From positions 1-64,000 of the forward strand of contig NZ_JAGGOI010000001.1 of the NCBI RefSeq assembly GCF_018614585.1: a DNA stretch of 64,000 nt. Direction: 5' to 3'. The position numbers and the translations under genes were made by a program. Shown piece by piece: positions 36,129 through 44,125 of the stretch (positions are counted from its first letter, which is position 1; every line of letters begins with the position of its first letter). The DNA comes from Streptomyces sp. ISL-1 (GTDB lineage: Bacteria; Actinomycetota; Actinomycetes; Streptomycetales; Streptomycetaceae). The notes below the pieces were generated by a model. That model made no database searches, was not told the DNA's origin, and worked only from the letters and a program-made list of their open reading frames with translations.

Positions 36129-36202
36129 GGTGAGTAACGGGACTCGAACCCGCGACATCCTGGACCACAACCAGGTGCTCTACCATCTGAGCTATACCCA
36201 CC
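36129..36202 (-). tRNA. tRNA-His (anticodon GTG)
   Basis: The minus strand gives acceptor GTGGGTA pairing with TACTCAC, preceded by G-1 and followed by C73 as expected for histidine tRNA. The D-arm is AGCTCAGATGGTAGAGC, the anticodon loop TTGTGGT, and the T-arm GGGTTCGAGTCCC. CCA is not encoded. Confidence 0.95.
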
Positions 36203-36293
36203 ACGACCGGTCCTTCTCCCGACCGGCCGAGGAAAAGTGTACAGGGTCGGGGAGGGTGCTTGCGCCCGGGTTTCAACCCCCTCGGCGCGGCGG

Positions 36294-36896
36294 CTACTGG
36301 GCGGGCAGGATGTGCTTCGCCGCGATCGCCTTCGCGGTCTCGGAGTCGGGTCCCGGCTGCGGCACGAAGACCGCCTCGCGGTAGTAGCGCAGCTCCGCGA
36401 TGGATTCACGGATGTCAGCCAGTGCCCGGTGGTTGCCGCTCTTCTCCGGACTGTTGAAGTAAGCCCGCGGGTACCAGCGGCGGGCCAGTTCCTTGACCGA
36501 GGAGACATCGACGATCCGGTAGTGGAGATAGTCCTCCAGCGTCGGCATGTCGCGCAGGAGGAAGCCGCGGTCGGTGCCGACCGAGTTTCCGCACAGCGGG
36601 GCCCTGCCGGGCTCCTTCACGTGCTGGCGTACGTACGCCAGAACCTGCTCCTCGGCGACGGCGAGCGTGGTGCCGCCCGCCAGCTCGTCGAGGAGGCCCG
36701 AGGCGGTGTGCATCTGCCGCACCACCTCGGGCATCGTCTCCAGCGCCGCGTCCGGCGGGCGGATCACGATGTCCACCCCTTCGCCGAGCACGTTCAGTTC
36801 CGAGTCGGTGACCAGTGCGGCCACCTCGATTAGTGCGTCGTCCGTCAACGAGAGCCCGGTCATCTCGCAGTCGATCCACACCATGCGATCGTTCAT
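36294..36896 (-). CDS. orn: Oligoribonuclease
   Basis: 200 residues from ATG 36896, standard length. The DEDDh exonuclease motifs are present: V-W-I-D-C-E-M-T-G at the start, [11 protein letters not shown] in the middle and H-R-A-L-A-D-I near the end. Degrades 2-5-nt RNAs and pGpG, the final product of cyclic-di-GMP breakdown, so it connects with the GGDEF-EAL protein. Lies immediately downstream of adpA (10 bp), as the ornA-adpA pair known in streptomycetes. Confidence 0.95.
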   Translation of the reverse strand: MNDRMVWIDCEMTGLSLTDDALIEVAALVTDSELNVLGEGVDIVIRPPDAALETMPEVVRQMHTASGLLDELAGGTTLAVAEEQVLAYVRQHVKEPGRAPLCGNSVGTDRGFLLRDMPTLEDYLHYRIVDVSSVKELARRWYPRAYFNSPEKSGNHRALADIRESIAELRYYREAVFVPQPGPDSETAKAIAAKHILPAQ

Positions 36897-36906
36897 GCGT
36901 CCTACC

Positions 36907-38124
36907 TTATGGCGCGCTCCGCTGGCCGGGCAGGCTCGGGCGGCCGTGACCTGTCGCGTACGCGTCCGACGGAGGCTTTCCCAACTCCGGTGGCGCGGCC
37001 GAGGTGGCCGCGGGGCCCGAGGGTCCCGCCGCCGCGGCGGCACGCCTGGCCTGGGCGGTGGCCTGTGCCGGGACGACCGCCTCCACCACCGCGGGCGGGG
37101 CGGAGTCGCTCTGTGGCCGACGGACCCGGTAGGCGGCCCGGTACGCGGCCGGGGACGAGCCCAGCTGACGCCGGAAGTGGCCACGCAGCGCCACCGGCGA
37201 GCGGAAGCCGCAGCGGCCCGCGACCTCGTCGACCGAGTAGTCGGAGGTCTCGAGCAGCCGCTGGGCCTGCAGCACTCGCTGGGTGATCAGCCACTGCAGC
37301 GGCGCGCTGCCGGTCAGCGACCGGAATCGCCGGTCGAAGGTACGCCGGCTCATGTACGCCCGGGCCGCCAGCGTCTCCACGTCGAACTGTTCATGGAGAT
37401 GCTCCAGCGCCCAGGAGACGACCTCGGCCAGCGGGTCCGACCCGATTTCCTCTGGTAAAGACCTGTCCAGATAACGCTCCTGTCCGCCACTGCGGCGCGG
37501 CGGCACGACCAGCCTGCGGGCCAGCGCCCCGGCTGCCTCGGTGCCGTGGTCGGTGCGCACGATGTGGAGGCAGAGGTCGATTCCGGCCGCCGTCCCCGCG
37601 GAGGTGAGCACATCGCCGTCGTCGACGAACAGCTCGCGCGGATCGACATGGACGGACGGATACCGCTTGGCCAGAGTCGGCGCGTACATCCAGTGGGTGG
37701 TGGCCGGGCGGCCGTCCAGCAGCCCGGCCGCGGCGAGCACGAACGCGCCGGTGCACAGCCCGACGATCCGGGCCCCCTCCTCATGCGCCCGGCGCAGCGC
37801 GTCGAGCGCCTCGGGCGGTGGCGGTGAGGTGATCGACCGCCAGGCCGGTACGACGACGGTGCCCGCTCTGCCGATGGCCTCCAGGCCGTACGGCGTGGTC
37901 AGTTCGAGCCCGCCGGTGGTCCGCAGCGGGCCTTCCTCGCCACCGCAGACGAGCAGTCGGTAGCGGGGAACTCCGGCGTCCTGACGGTCAATTCCGAACA
38001 CCGAGAGCGGGATGGAACTTTCAAAGATTGGGCCGCCGCTGAACAGCAGCACCGCGACGACTTCCCGGCGCCGGCGCCCGGAGAGCTTCCGTGCTGCCTC
38101 CGGTACGGCGGAGTCCTGACTCAT
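36907..38124 (-). CDS. adpA: AraC-family developmental master regulator AdpA
   Basis: 405 residues. N-terminal DJ-1/PfpI-like dimerisation domain (about 22-195, with [13 protein letters not shown]) and C-terminal AraC/XylS DNA-binding domain ([14 protein letters not shown] and [17 protein letters not shown]). Codon 223 is TTA (37456-37458), between the domains, the place known from other adpA genes; TTA needs the bldA tRNA, so translation depends on development. The final 60 residues are Ala/Pro-rich. It controls morphological differentiation and secondary metabolism. Confidence 0.95.
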   Translation of the reverse strand: MSQDSAVPEAARKLSGRRRREVVAVLLFSGGPIFESSIPLSVFGIDRQDAGVPRYRLLVCGGEEGPLRTTGGLELTTPYGLEAIGRAGTVVVPAWRSITSPPPPEALDALRRAHEEGARIVGLCTGAFVLAAAGLLDGRPATTHWMYAPTLAKRYPSVHVDPRELFVDDGDVLTSAGTAAGIDLCLHIVRTDHGTEAAGALARRLVVPPRRSGGQERYLDRSLPEEIGSDPLAEVVSWALEHLHEQFDVETLAARAYMSRRTFDRRFRSLTGSAPLQWLITQRVLQAQRLLETSDYSVDEVAGRCGFRSPVALRGHFRRQLGSSPAAYRAAYRVRRPQSDSAPPAVVEAVVPAQATAQARRAAAAAGPSGPAATSAAPPELGKPPSDAYATGHGRPSLPGQRSAP

Positions 38125-38510
38125 GACGCTAAGCCCCCCTCGGTGTTCGCGTCTCCCCGTTCGTTTCGGGCCTTTCGCTCCTGCACGTTTCCCCTCGGTT
38201 TCGCACGAGTCCCGAGCCTTCGATACTCATGATCGAATCTACTGTGTCCCGTGGCGCCGACGTGACAAGTTCGGCATGCCCCGCTATGTCGACAAGGCAA
38301 CTTGGCGCGAAGCATTCGATCACGAAGCGTTCCACTCGGGGGCTCCGCAGGGAAGTGCGCCTCGCACGCATGGCCCGTCCACGTAGGGTGCGAGCGCCAC
38401 GAATGGTCCTTTCTTCCCTGGTGGCAAGGGGGTTGGCAGGCCATTTCGCCAACGAGGGGCCAGTGGCGGGAAGTTGGCTGAAAATATACGGGTGCGGGTG
38501 TGTGAACCCG
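38125..38510. promoter_or_regulatory. adpA upstream region (long leader)
   Basis: 386 bp without a credible gene between adpA and the next same-strand gene. It holds an inverted repeat TTCGAT-N7-ATCGAA at 38219-38237 and TGGCGCGAAG at 38303-38312, which fits the AdpA consensus TGGCSNGWWY at nine of ten positions and might serve autoregulation. A GAGGGGGG ribosome site is present before the start codon. I could not fix a promoter with confidence. Confidence 0.4.
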
Positions 38511-39080
38511 TCAGTCGCCGGGCGCACTTCCCGCTCCGTGCCGACCGCCGCGGCGCGCCCCGGGAACGGTCCGCGCGCGACGGCCGCGGGGCTGCGCCGA
38601 CTCGGCGGCCCGGCCGCGAGGCGCACGGCGCTCGGACCGGCGCAGCAGTACCCGGCAGGCGGCCGTCACGGCGGCGAGGCCGAGGGCAGCGGCGGCCGCC
38701 CCGCCGACCGACGTCCCGTACACGACCAGCACGACAGGGACGACCACGCAGCTGAACGCCGCCCAGCGCACCACGTCGCTCGCCGAGTCGGACGAGGGGC
38801 GCGGGGCGGCCTCGACGCGCTGTCCGTGCTGCGGGGCCGGGGAGGGGTCGGGGGCCGGGGCGGACGGGCGTGCGGGCACAAAGGCTCCCTGGAGGCGGCG
38901 GGGTGACCGAGGTGCAACGAGGAGCGGAGCCTTCCGGTCACTGGCGCGGACGTCAACGGGCGGATCGGTGGCCGGATCACTGGAGGGCCGGTGGACTGCT
39001 GCTGGAGGGCCGGCGGACGGCCGAGGCGCAGACCGCTGTACACACCAAGCGGCATTGCCATCCGGGGCGGGCTCGGGCAT
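38511..39080 (-). CDS. Small membrane protein with disordered N-terminus
   Basis: About 189 residues from ATG 39080 (ATG 39119 is an alternative). The first 110 residues are Pro/Ala/Ser/Arg-rich and probably disordered; one or two TM helices follow (VVRWAAFSCVVVPVVLVVYG and AAAAALGLAAVTAACRVLL), then a highly basic tail. No recognised family. Conserved position next to adpA is only from memory. Function unknown. Confidence 0.6.
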   Translation of the reverse strand: MPEPAPDGNAAWCVQRSAPRPSAGPPAAVHRPSSDPATDPPVDVRASDRKAPLLVAPRSPRRLQGAFVPARPSAPAPDPSPAPQHGQRVEAAPRPSSDSASDVVRWAAFSCVVVPVVLVVYGTSVGGAAAAALGLAAVTAACRVLLRRSERRAPRGRAAESAQPRGRRARTVPGARRGGRHGAGSAPGD

Positions 39081-39253
39081 GCTCCCTGGAAGCCGCGTAG
39101 GGGCAGCAGCTCTGGGCATGAGAGGAGTGTCGCCGTACCCTTGGGGTATGCGCCAGGGAAGATGATTCCCGGACACTACTCCGCCGCGATGCCAACCGAC
39201 GCACCCTCCCTGAGACGATCCCTCGCAAGAGGGCCTTCTTCGCCGAGACACCG

Positions 39254-39775
39254 ATGGCCGGTCACGAAATTCCTGAACCCGCGGACCGCAAGCAGGTAGC
39301 CGACCCCCTGTCGGACCTCCAAGCGGCGGAAGAGACATGTCATTCCTGCGATCCAGCGTTCCGGCACGGAGTCGTCGTCGGCTTCGACGGCTCCACCTCC
39401 AGTGAGCGGGCGCTCGCGTACGCCATCGGCATGGCCAGGCGATCCGGCTCCGGCCTGATCATCGTCCACGTCGCCAACCGGCTGCCGACCACGGTCTGGG
39501 CGGGCTGCGAGCCCCCCGTCTTCGTGGACGTCCCCGATCACCGTACTGAGGTGCTCGGCCTGGAGTTGGCCTGCGCGGACTATCTCACCGAGGTGCCCTG
39601 GATCCTGGTCGAGCGCGGCGGCGACATCTGTCATGAGCTGGAAGAGGTCGGCCGGGAGTATTCGGCCGACGCGATCGTGGTCGGCTCGACGCACGGCATC
39701 GTCGGACGCATCTTCGGCTCGGTGGCCGGGCGGCTCGCGCGGCGCGCCCAGCGTCCGGTCGTCGTGATCCCGTAA
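39254..39775 (+). CDS. Universal stress protein (UspA family)
   Basis: 173 residues with a single Usp domain. An N-terminal extension of about 35 residues with C-H-S-C precedes V-V-V-G-F-D-G-S-T-S-S-E-R-A-L. The ATP-binding glycine motif is seen in V-G-S-T-H-G-I-V-G-R-I-F-G-S-V-A-G. C-H-S-C is not typical for the family and could bind metal or be redox active. Divergent from the small membrane protein. Confidence 0.85.
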   Translation: MAGHEIPEPADRKQVADPLSDLQAAEETCHSCDPAFRHGVVVGFDGSTSSERALAYAIGMARRSGSGLIIVHVANRLPTTVWAGCEPPVFVDVPDHRTEVLGLELACADYLTEVPWILVERGGDICHELEEVGREYSADAIVVGSTHGIVGRIFGSVAGRLARRAQRPVVVIP

Positions 39776-40002
39776 GTGATCCCGTAACGTGCTGTAGTCC
39801 GCTCGTCACTGATCGTCATAACCCGTCGTACGCCTTGTCGTGTCCATCCCGCAATCCCGGCGTCAGCCCAGGTGAGGCAGCGTCAACTCCCTTCATTTGC
39901 AGGGAAACTACCCGTCCGTACAGGTGGATTGTGCGCTTGTGAAGGGTACATACCGGTCGCTGGGAAGCAGCACAACTGCACAGGACACGAAGGGAGCCCG
40001 CC

Positions 40003-40578
40003 GTGGACAACGAAGTCTCTGCGGGAAGCGTTACTTCATCTACACAGACTCTCGGCCACCTCGCACTCGGACTGACCCTGCTGGCGTTCGGAGTTGGCAA
40101 CACCGGCGTGATCGACAACGTGAATGCGGCAGACGCTGCCGGTCTCGCGACCTGGGTCGGCGGCGTCGCACTGTTCATCGCCGGGCTGCTCGAATTCCGC
40201 GCGGGCAACGCCGGTACGGGCACGGCGTTCTCGGGCCTCGGCGCCTTCTGGTTCACCTGGGGAACCGGCGTCGGCGCAGAAGTCACCGGAGAGGCGGCAG
40301 GCCTCTTCCTGCTGCTCTGGGCGCTGCTCGCACTGACCCTGACAGTGGCGTCCGCGGGCAGCGGACTGTTCGGACAGGGCGTGTACGGGCTGCTGTTCGT
40401 CACGCTGCTGCTGCTCGGCATAGCGTCGTTCGCCGAGAACGACGGCCTCGCCAAGGCGGGCGGCTGGATCGGTGCGGTCGCGGGTCTCGCCGCCTGGTAC
40501 GGCGCGACGGCCGCCCTCGCCAAGTGGCCGACCTTCTCCGGACGTGCTGCCGGCCGTGGAGTGACGGCCACCGGCTGA
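40003..40578 (+). CDS. GPR1/FUN34/YaaH family acetate-type transporter
   Basis: 191 residues from GTG 40003 with AGGGAG 7 bp upstream. Six TM helices. The family signature is altered but visible (L-A-L-G-L-T-L-L-A-F-G-V-G-N-T-G in place of the usual N-P-A-P-L-G-L start). Members carry acetate, succinate or ammonium. 227 bp of leader separate it from the universal stress gene; no clear promoter could be fixed there. Confidence 0.8.
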   Translation: MDNEVSAGSVTSSTQTLGHLALGLTLLAFGVGNTGVIDNVNAADAAGLATWVGGVALFIAGLLEFRAGNAGTGTAFSGLGAFWFTWGTGVGAEVTGEAAGLFLLLWALLALTLTVASAGSGLFGQGVYGLLFVTLLLLGIASFAENDGLAKAGGWIGAVAGLAAWYGATAALAKWPTFSGRAAGRGVTATG

Positions 40579-40620
40579 GGCAGCCACAGGCCGGCGTGTT
40601 GGGCTGCGCCGGCTGACGAA

Positions 40621-40673
40621 AGGGCGGTCCCCCTGCGCGCGCAAAGGTGGCAATGCGCGGGGGGACCGCCCCT
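40621..40673. terminator. Large hairpin between transporter gene and glmS
   Basis: AGGGCGGTCCCCC with TGCGCG pairs with CGCGGGGGGACCGCCCCT across a loop with AAAGGTGGCAAT. Convergent genes lie on both sides, so it probably stops both transcripts. Confidence 0.75.
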
Positions 40674-40707
40674 GTCTGTACGGGCCGTAAAGGCCGTACG
40701 GGCCGAA

Positions 40708-42525
40708 CTACTCGACCGTGACGGACTTCGCCAGGTTGCGCGGCTTGTCGATGTCCCGGCCCATGGCCAGCGCGGTGTGGTACGCGAAGAGCTGGAGCGG
40801 GATGCCCATCAGGATCGGGTCCAGCTCGTTCTCGTTCTTCGGCACGATGATCGTGTGGTCGGCCTTCTCCTGCTCGCGGTGCGCGACCGCGAGGATCCTG
40901 CCGCTGCGGGCCTTGATCTCTTCCAGGGCCGCGCGGTTCTTCTCCAGCAGCTCGTCGTCCGGGACGATCGCGACCGTCGGCAGCGCCGGCTCGATCAGGG
41001 CCAGCGGGCCGTGCTTGAGCTCGGAGGCCGGGTAGGCCTCCGCGTGGATGTAGGAGATCTCCTTGAGCTTCAAAGAGGCCTCGAGCGCCACCGGGTAGCC
41101 GCGTACCCGGCCGATGAACATCATCGACTTGGCGCCCGCGTACTCCTCCGCCAGCTTCTTGATCTCGGCCTCGTTCTCGAGGATCTCGGTGATCTGCGCG
41201 GGCAGCTTGCGCAGGCCCTCGATGATCCGCTTGCCTTCGGAGACCGAGAGGTCGCGGATCCGGCCCAGATGCAGGGCGAGCAGCGCGAAGGCGACCACGG
41301 TGTTGGTGAAGCACTTGGTGGAGACGACGCAGACCTCGGGGCCCGCGTGCACATACGTGCCGCCGTCGGCCTCGCGGGCGATCGCCGAGCCGACCACGTT
41401 CACCACGCCGAGGACGCGCGCGCCCTTGCGCTTGAGCTCCTGGACGGCGGCGAGTACGTCGTAGGTCTCACCCGACTGGGAGACCGCGATGTAGAGGGTG
41501 TCGGGGTCCACGACCGGATTGCGGTAGCGGAACTCCGAGGCCGGCTCGGCATCCGCGGGGATGCGGGCAAGCGACTCGATGAGACCGGCGCCGATCATGC
41601 CCGCGTGGTACGAGGTGCCGCAGCCGAGGATCTTCACCCGGCGGATGCCGCGCGCCTCGCGGGCGTCCAGGTTCAGGCCGCCCAGGTGCACGGTGGAGAA
41701 CCGGTCGTCGATACGGCCGCGCAGCACGCGGTCCACGGCGTCGGCCTGCTCGGAGATCTCCTTGTGCATGTACGTGTCGTGGCCGCCCATGTCGTACGAC
41801 TCGGCCTCCCACTCCACGGTGGTCGGCGTAGCCGTCGTGCGCGAACCCTCGGTGGTGTACGTACGGAAGTCGTCGGCCTTGAGGGTGGCCATCTCGCCGT
41901 CGTCGAGGGTGACGATCTGACGGGTGTGGGCGACCAGCGCGGCGACGTCGGATGCGACGAACATCTCCTTCTCGCCGATGCCGAGGACGACCGGGGAGCC
42001 GTTGCGGGCCACGACGATGCGGTCGTTGAAGTCGGCGTGCATGACGGCGATGCCGTATGTGCCCTCGATCACCTTCAGCGCCTGGCGGACCTTCTCCTCC
42101 AGGGTCTCGGCCTGGGAGCGGGCGATGAGGTGGGTGAGCACCTCGGTGTCCGTCTCGGAGGCGAAGACGACGCCGTCGGCGACGAGCTTGGCGCGCAGTT
42201 CCGAGGCGTTGTCGATGATGCCGTTGTGGACGATCGCGACCTTGTTCTCGGGGTCGAGGTGGGGGTGGGCGTTCTCGTCGCTGGGGGCGCCGTGGGTGGC
42301 CCAGCGGGTGTGGGCGATGCCGGTGGTGCCGGCGAAGCGCTTGGGGACGCGGGCCTCCAGGTCACGGACGCGGCCCTTGGCCTTGACCATCTTGAGTCCG
42401 GCGGCCTTGGGGCTCGTGATCACGATGCCCGCGGAGTCGTATCCCCGGTACTCCAGCCGCTGCAGGCCTTCGAGCAGCAGCGGTGCCACATCACGCTTGC
42501 CGATGTATCCGACAATTCCACACAT
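40708..42525 (-). CDS. glmS: Glutamine-fructose-6-phosphate aminotransferase (isomerising)
   Basis: 605 residues. The glutaminase domain begins M-C-G-I-V-G-Y, with Cys2 as nucleophile; two SIS domains (C-G-T-S-Y-H-A-G and V-S-Q-S-G-E-T) bind fructose-6-phosphate; the C-terminus ends L-A-K-S-V-T-V-E as in the family. Makes glucosamine-6-phosphate for peptidoglycan. Streptomycetes often have two copies; this one is near a hexosaminidase gene. No GlmS-type riboswitch is apparent in the 90 bp upstream. Confidence 0.95.
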   Translation of the reverse strand: MCGIVGYIGKRDVAPLLLEGLQRLEYRGYDSAGIVITSPKAAGLKMVKAKGRVRDLEARVPKRFAGTTGIAHTRWATHGAPSDENAHPHLDPENKVAIVHNGIIDNASELRAKLVADGVVFASETDTEVLTHLIARSQAETLEEKVRQALKVIEGTYGIAVMHADFNDRIVVARNGSPVVLGIGEKEMFVASDVAALVAHTRQIVTLDDGEMATLKADDFRTYTTEGSRTTATPTTVEWEAESYDMGGHDTYMHKEISEQADAVDRVLRGRIDDRFSTVHLGGLNLDAREARGIRRVKILGCGTSYHAGMIGAGLIESLARIPADAEPASEFRYRNPVVDPDTLYIAVSQSGETYDVLAAVQELKRKGARVLGVVNVVGSAIAREADGGTYVHAGPEVCVVSTKCFTNTVVAFALLALHLGRIRDLSVSEGKRIIEGLRKLPAQITEILENEAEIKKLAEEYAGAKSMMFIGRVRGYPVALEASLKLKEISYIHAEAYPASELKHGPLALIEPALPTVAIVPDDELLEKNRAALEEIKARSGRILAVAHREQEKADHTIIVPKNENELDPILMGIPLQLFAYHTALAMGRDIDKPRNLAKSVTVE

Positions 42526-42615
42526 AGAGTTCTTACCCCTCCATAGATCAGGTGTGTGCTCGCCCGCCTGGCCTCCTGGCCGGTTGGCCGTTGGCCGATC
42601 GAACCGGTCGGCCGG

Positions 42616-42957
42616 TCAGCCGTAGACGATGCGGCGCAGCTGGCGGAGCGAGAGCTCCGGCGGCGCCACGGCGCGGTGCGGCAGTTCGGCCGCGATCCGC
42701 TCGAAGATCTCCGCGTTCGCCAGGCCACCGGACTGCAGCTCGCGGTGGCGACGGCGGACGAATTCGTCGGTCTTCTCGTCGAAGTACGCCAGCACGTCGA
42801 GAATCACCCTGGCCGCCTCACCGCGCTGGAGCGCGGTGCTGCGCACCAGATGGTCGATGAGATCGTCGTGTGACGAGGGGCGGCGGTCGAGCACCCGTAG
42901 ATATTGCGGGGTTACCTGTCGCAATTGCAAGAATCCTGCCCGATCACGGGCAGCCAA
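42616..42957 (-). CDS. Small conserved hypothetical protein
   Basis: Up to 113 residues. The start is uncertain: TTG 42957, TTG 42930 or TTG 42924 (AGGA a few bases before the latter two) or GTG 42894 are possible. The conserved part is helical: S-S-H-D-D-L-I-D-H-L-V-R-S-T-A-L, then R-V-I-L-D-V-L-A-Y-F-D-E-K-T-D-E-F-V-R-R. Lies 90 bp upstream of glmS on the same strand and 3 bp after the DUF4429 gene stop at 42961, so the three may be one transcript. Family not recognised. Confidence 0.6.
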   Translation of the reverse strand: MAARDRAGFLQLRQVTPQYLRVLDRRPSSHDDLIDHLVRSTALQRGEAARVILDVLAYFDEKTDEFVRRRHRELQSGGLANAEIFERIAAELPHRAVAPPELSLRQLRRIVYG

Positions 42958-42960
42958 TGG

Positions 42961-43920
42961 TCACATTCGCTTCAGTACAGCCTGTTTCGCGGTGGTGAAC
43001 TCCTCGGCCGTCAGTATCCCGGCCTGATGCAGCTCGCCCAGCTCGCGTAGTCGGCGCAGCAGCGCGTCGTGATCGTCTGCGCCGGGAGCGGGAGCGGGAG
43101 CGGGAGCGGGAGCGGGAGCGGGAGCGGGAGCGGGAGCGGGGACGGGCGCGGAGACGGGGACGGGCGCGGCGCCGGCGGGCTCGATCCGGGCGGGACGGTC
43201 GGCGGGGGCGGGAGCGGGGGCGTACGGATGCGGCATACGGGCCACCACAGCGGCCCCGACCAGCGCCATCAGCGGGTCCTTGCGGAAGCCCCACAGCTCC
43301 ACGGCGTGCGGGTCGTACTTGGGCGGAGCCTTGGTCGGGGCCTTGGACACGGCGAAGCGGAGGTAGCCGTTCTCCAGCCCGGCCGACGGCAGCCACTCAA
43401 CCGACTCCACGTCCTCGACCGCGAGAGTGCGCGTGCCCCCGGAGGTCTTGGACTCCTCGGTCTTCCAGTTCCACTCCAGCCGGATCCGCTCTCCGTCGAA
43501 GCCGGCGGTGCCGTCGCCGGCGCCCACGGTGATCGGCAGCGCGGGGCCGGGCAGCAGATAGCTGTCGACCGGGCCGGTCTCCACCTGCTCGAGCAGCAGC
43601 GCGTTGCGCACCTCGTCGACGAAGTACTCGTCGACGGCGGTGCGGTCGCTGTCCACGGTCAGCCGGTAGGGGTCGGAGCTGTCCTCCAGCTTGCCGCCGG
43701 TGATCTGCAGGAGCGGGTCGGCGCCGTCGCGCAGGCGCAGCCGCAGCCGTCCGGACTTCTTGCCCGGTTCGAAGGAGATCCCGGCGAGGGCCCCCAGCGG
43801 TACGGCGATCTCGCCGAGGGTCCGGCGCAGCAGGCTCACGCTCTTGTCACTGCCGGGCACGATGCGCACCGTGTCCCCGTCGAAAGCCCAGGTGCCGTCC
43901 TTCTGGATGATTTCCGCCAT
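42961..43920 (-). CDS. DUF4429 and SHOCT-domain protein
   Basis: 319 residues from ATG 43920. Two DUF4429-like units (W-A-F-D-G-D-T-V-R-I near 11 and G-F-D-G-E-R-I-R-L-E-W near 145) are followed by a Pro-Ala repeat of about 30 residues and a SHOCT domain at the C-terminus (L-R-E-L-G-E-L-H-Q-A-G-I-L-T-A-E-E-F). SHOCT motifs are thought to mediate oligomerisation. Cytosolic; function unknown. The Pro-Ala tract comes from nine exact 6-bp repeats. Confidence 0.8.
   Translation of the reverse strand: MAEIIQKDGTWAFDGDTVRIVPGSDKSVSLLRRTLGEIAVPLGALAGISFEPGKKSGRLRLRLRDGADPLLQITGGKLEDSSDPYRLTVDSDRTAVDEYFVDEVRNALLLEQVETGPVDSYLLPGPALPITVGAGDGTAGFDGERIRLEWNWKTEESKTSGGTRTLAVEDVESVEWLPSAGLENGYLRFAVSKAPTKAPPKYDPHAVELWGFRKDPLMALVGAAVVARMPHPYAPAPAPADRPARIEPAGAAPVPVSAPVPAPAPAPAPAPAPAPAPAPGADDHDALLRRLRELGELHQAGILTAEEFTTAKQAVLKRM
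43084..43137. repeat. Nine tandem GGGAGC hexanucleotides
   Basis: Nine perfect six-base units within the DUF4429 gene code for alternating Ala and Pro. The unit keeps frame, so slippage would vary only linker length. Confidence 0.9.
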
Positions 43921-44020
43921 GCCTGGATTCTCGCACCGGCGACCTCGTACGGGGGCTCGCCCAGGGGAAGTTGGCGAGGTCTGCGCCATCCGGGACGGCA
44001 CAGCATCTGCACGGCGGGTA

Positions 44021-44036
44021 AGTGGTCTACACCTTG
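44021..44036 (+). promoter_or_regulatory. DasR-like site before the hexosaminidase gene
   Basis: AGTGGTCTACACCTTG keeps the TGGTCTA and ACC cores of the DasR element (about 12 of 16). It overlaps the -35 TTGACC at 44034-44039 of a promoter with a 17-bp spacer and -10 TACGCA at 44057-44062. Confidence 0.68.
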
Positions 44037-44062
44037 ACCGGAGTTGGGGCTCGCGGTACGCA
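44034..44062 (+). promoter_or_regulatory. Hexosaminidase promoter TTGACC-N17-TACGCA
   Basis: Spacing is ideal and the DasR-like site overlaps the -35, fitting repression by steric block. The start codon follows about 64 bp downstream. Confidence 0.6.
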
Positions 44063-44125
44063 TGATGACTGCCGTTCGGTTGCTCAGCACCACAGTTGTG
44101 ACGCCCCGTCGAAGGGACCCAGCCT

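Noticed and set aside
42526..42615. glmS ribozyme/riboswitch upstream of glmS
   Set aside because: Only 90 bp precede the gene and no conserved core or pseudoknot was seen; glmS ribozymes are mainly known from Firmicutes.
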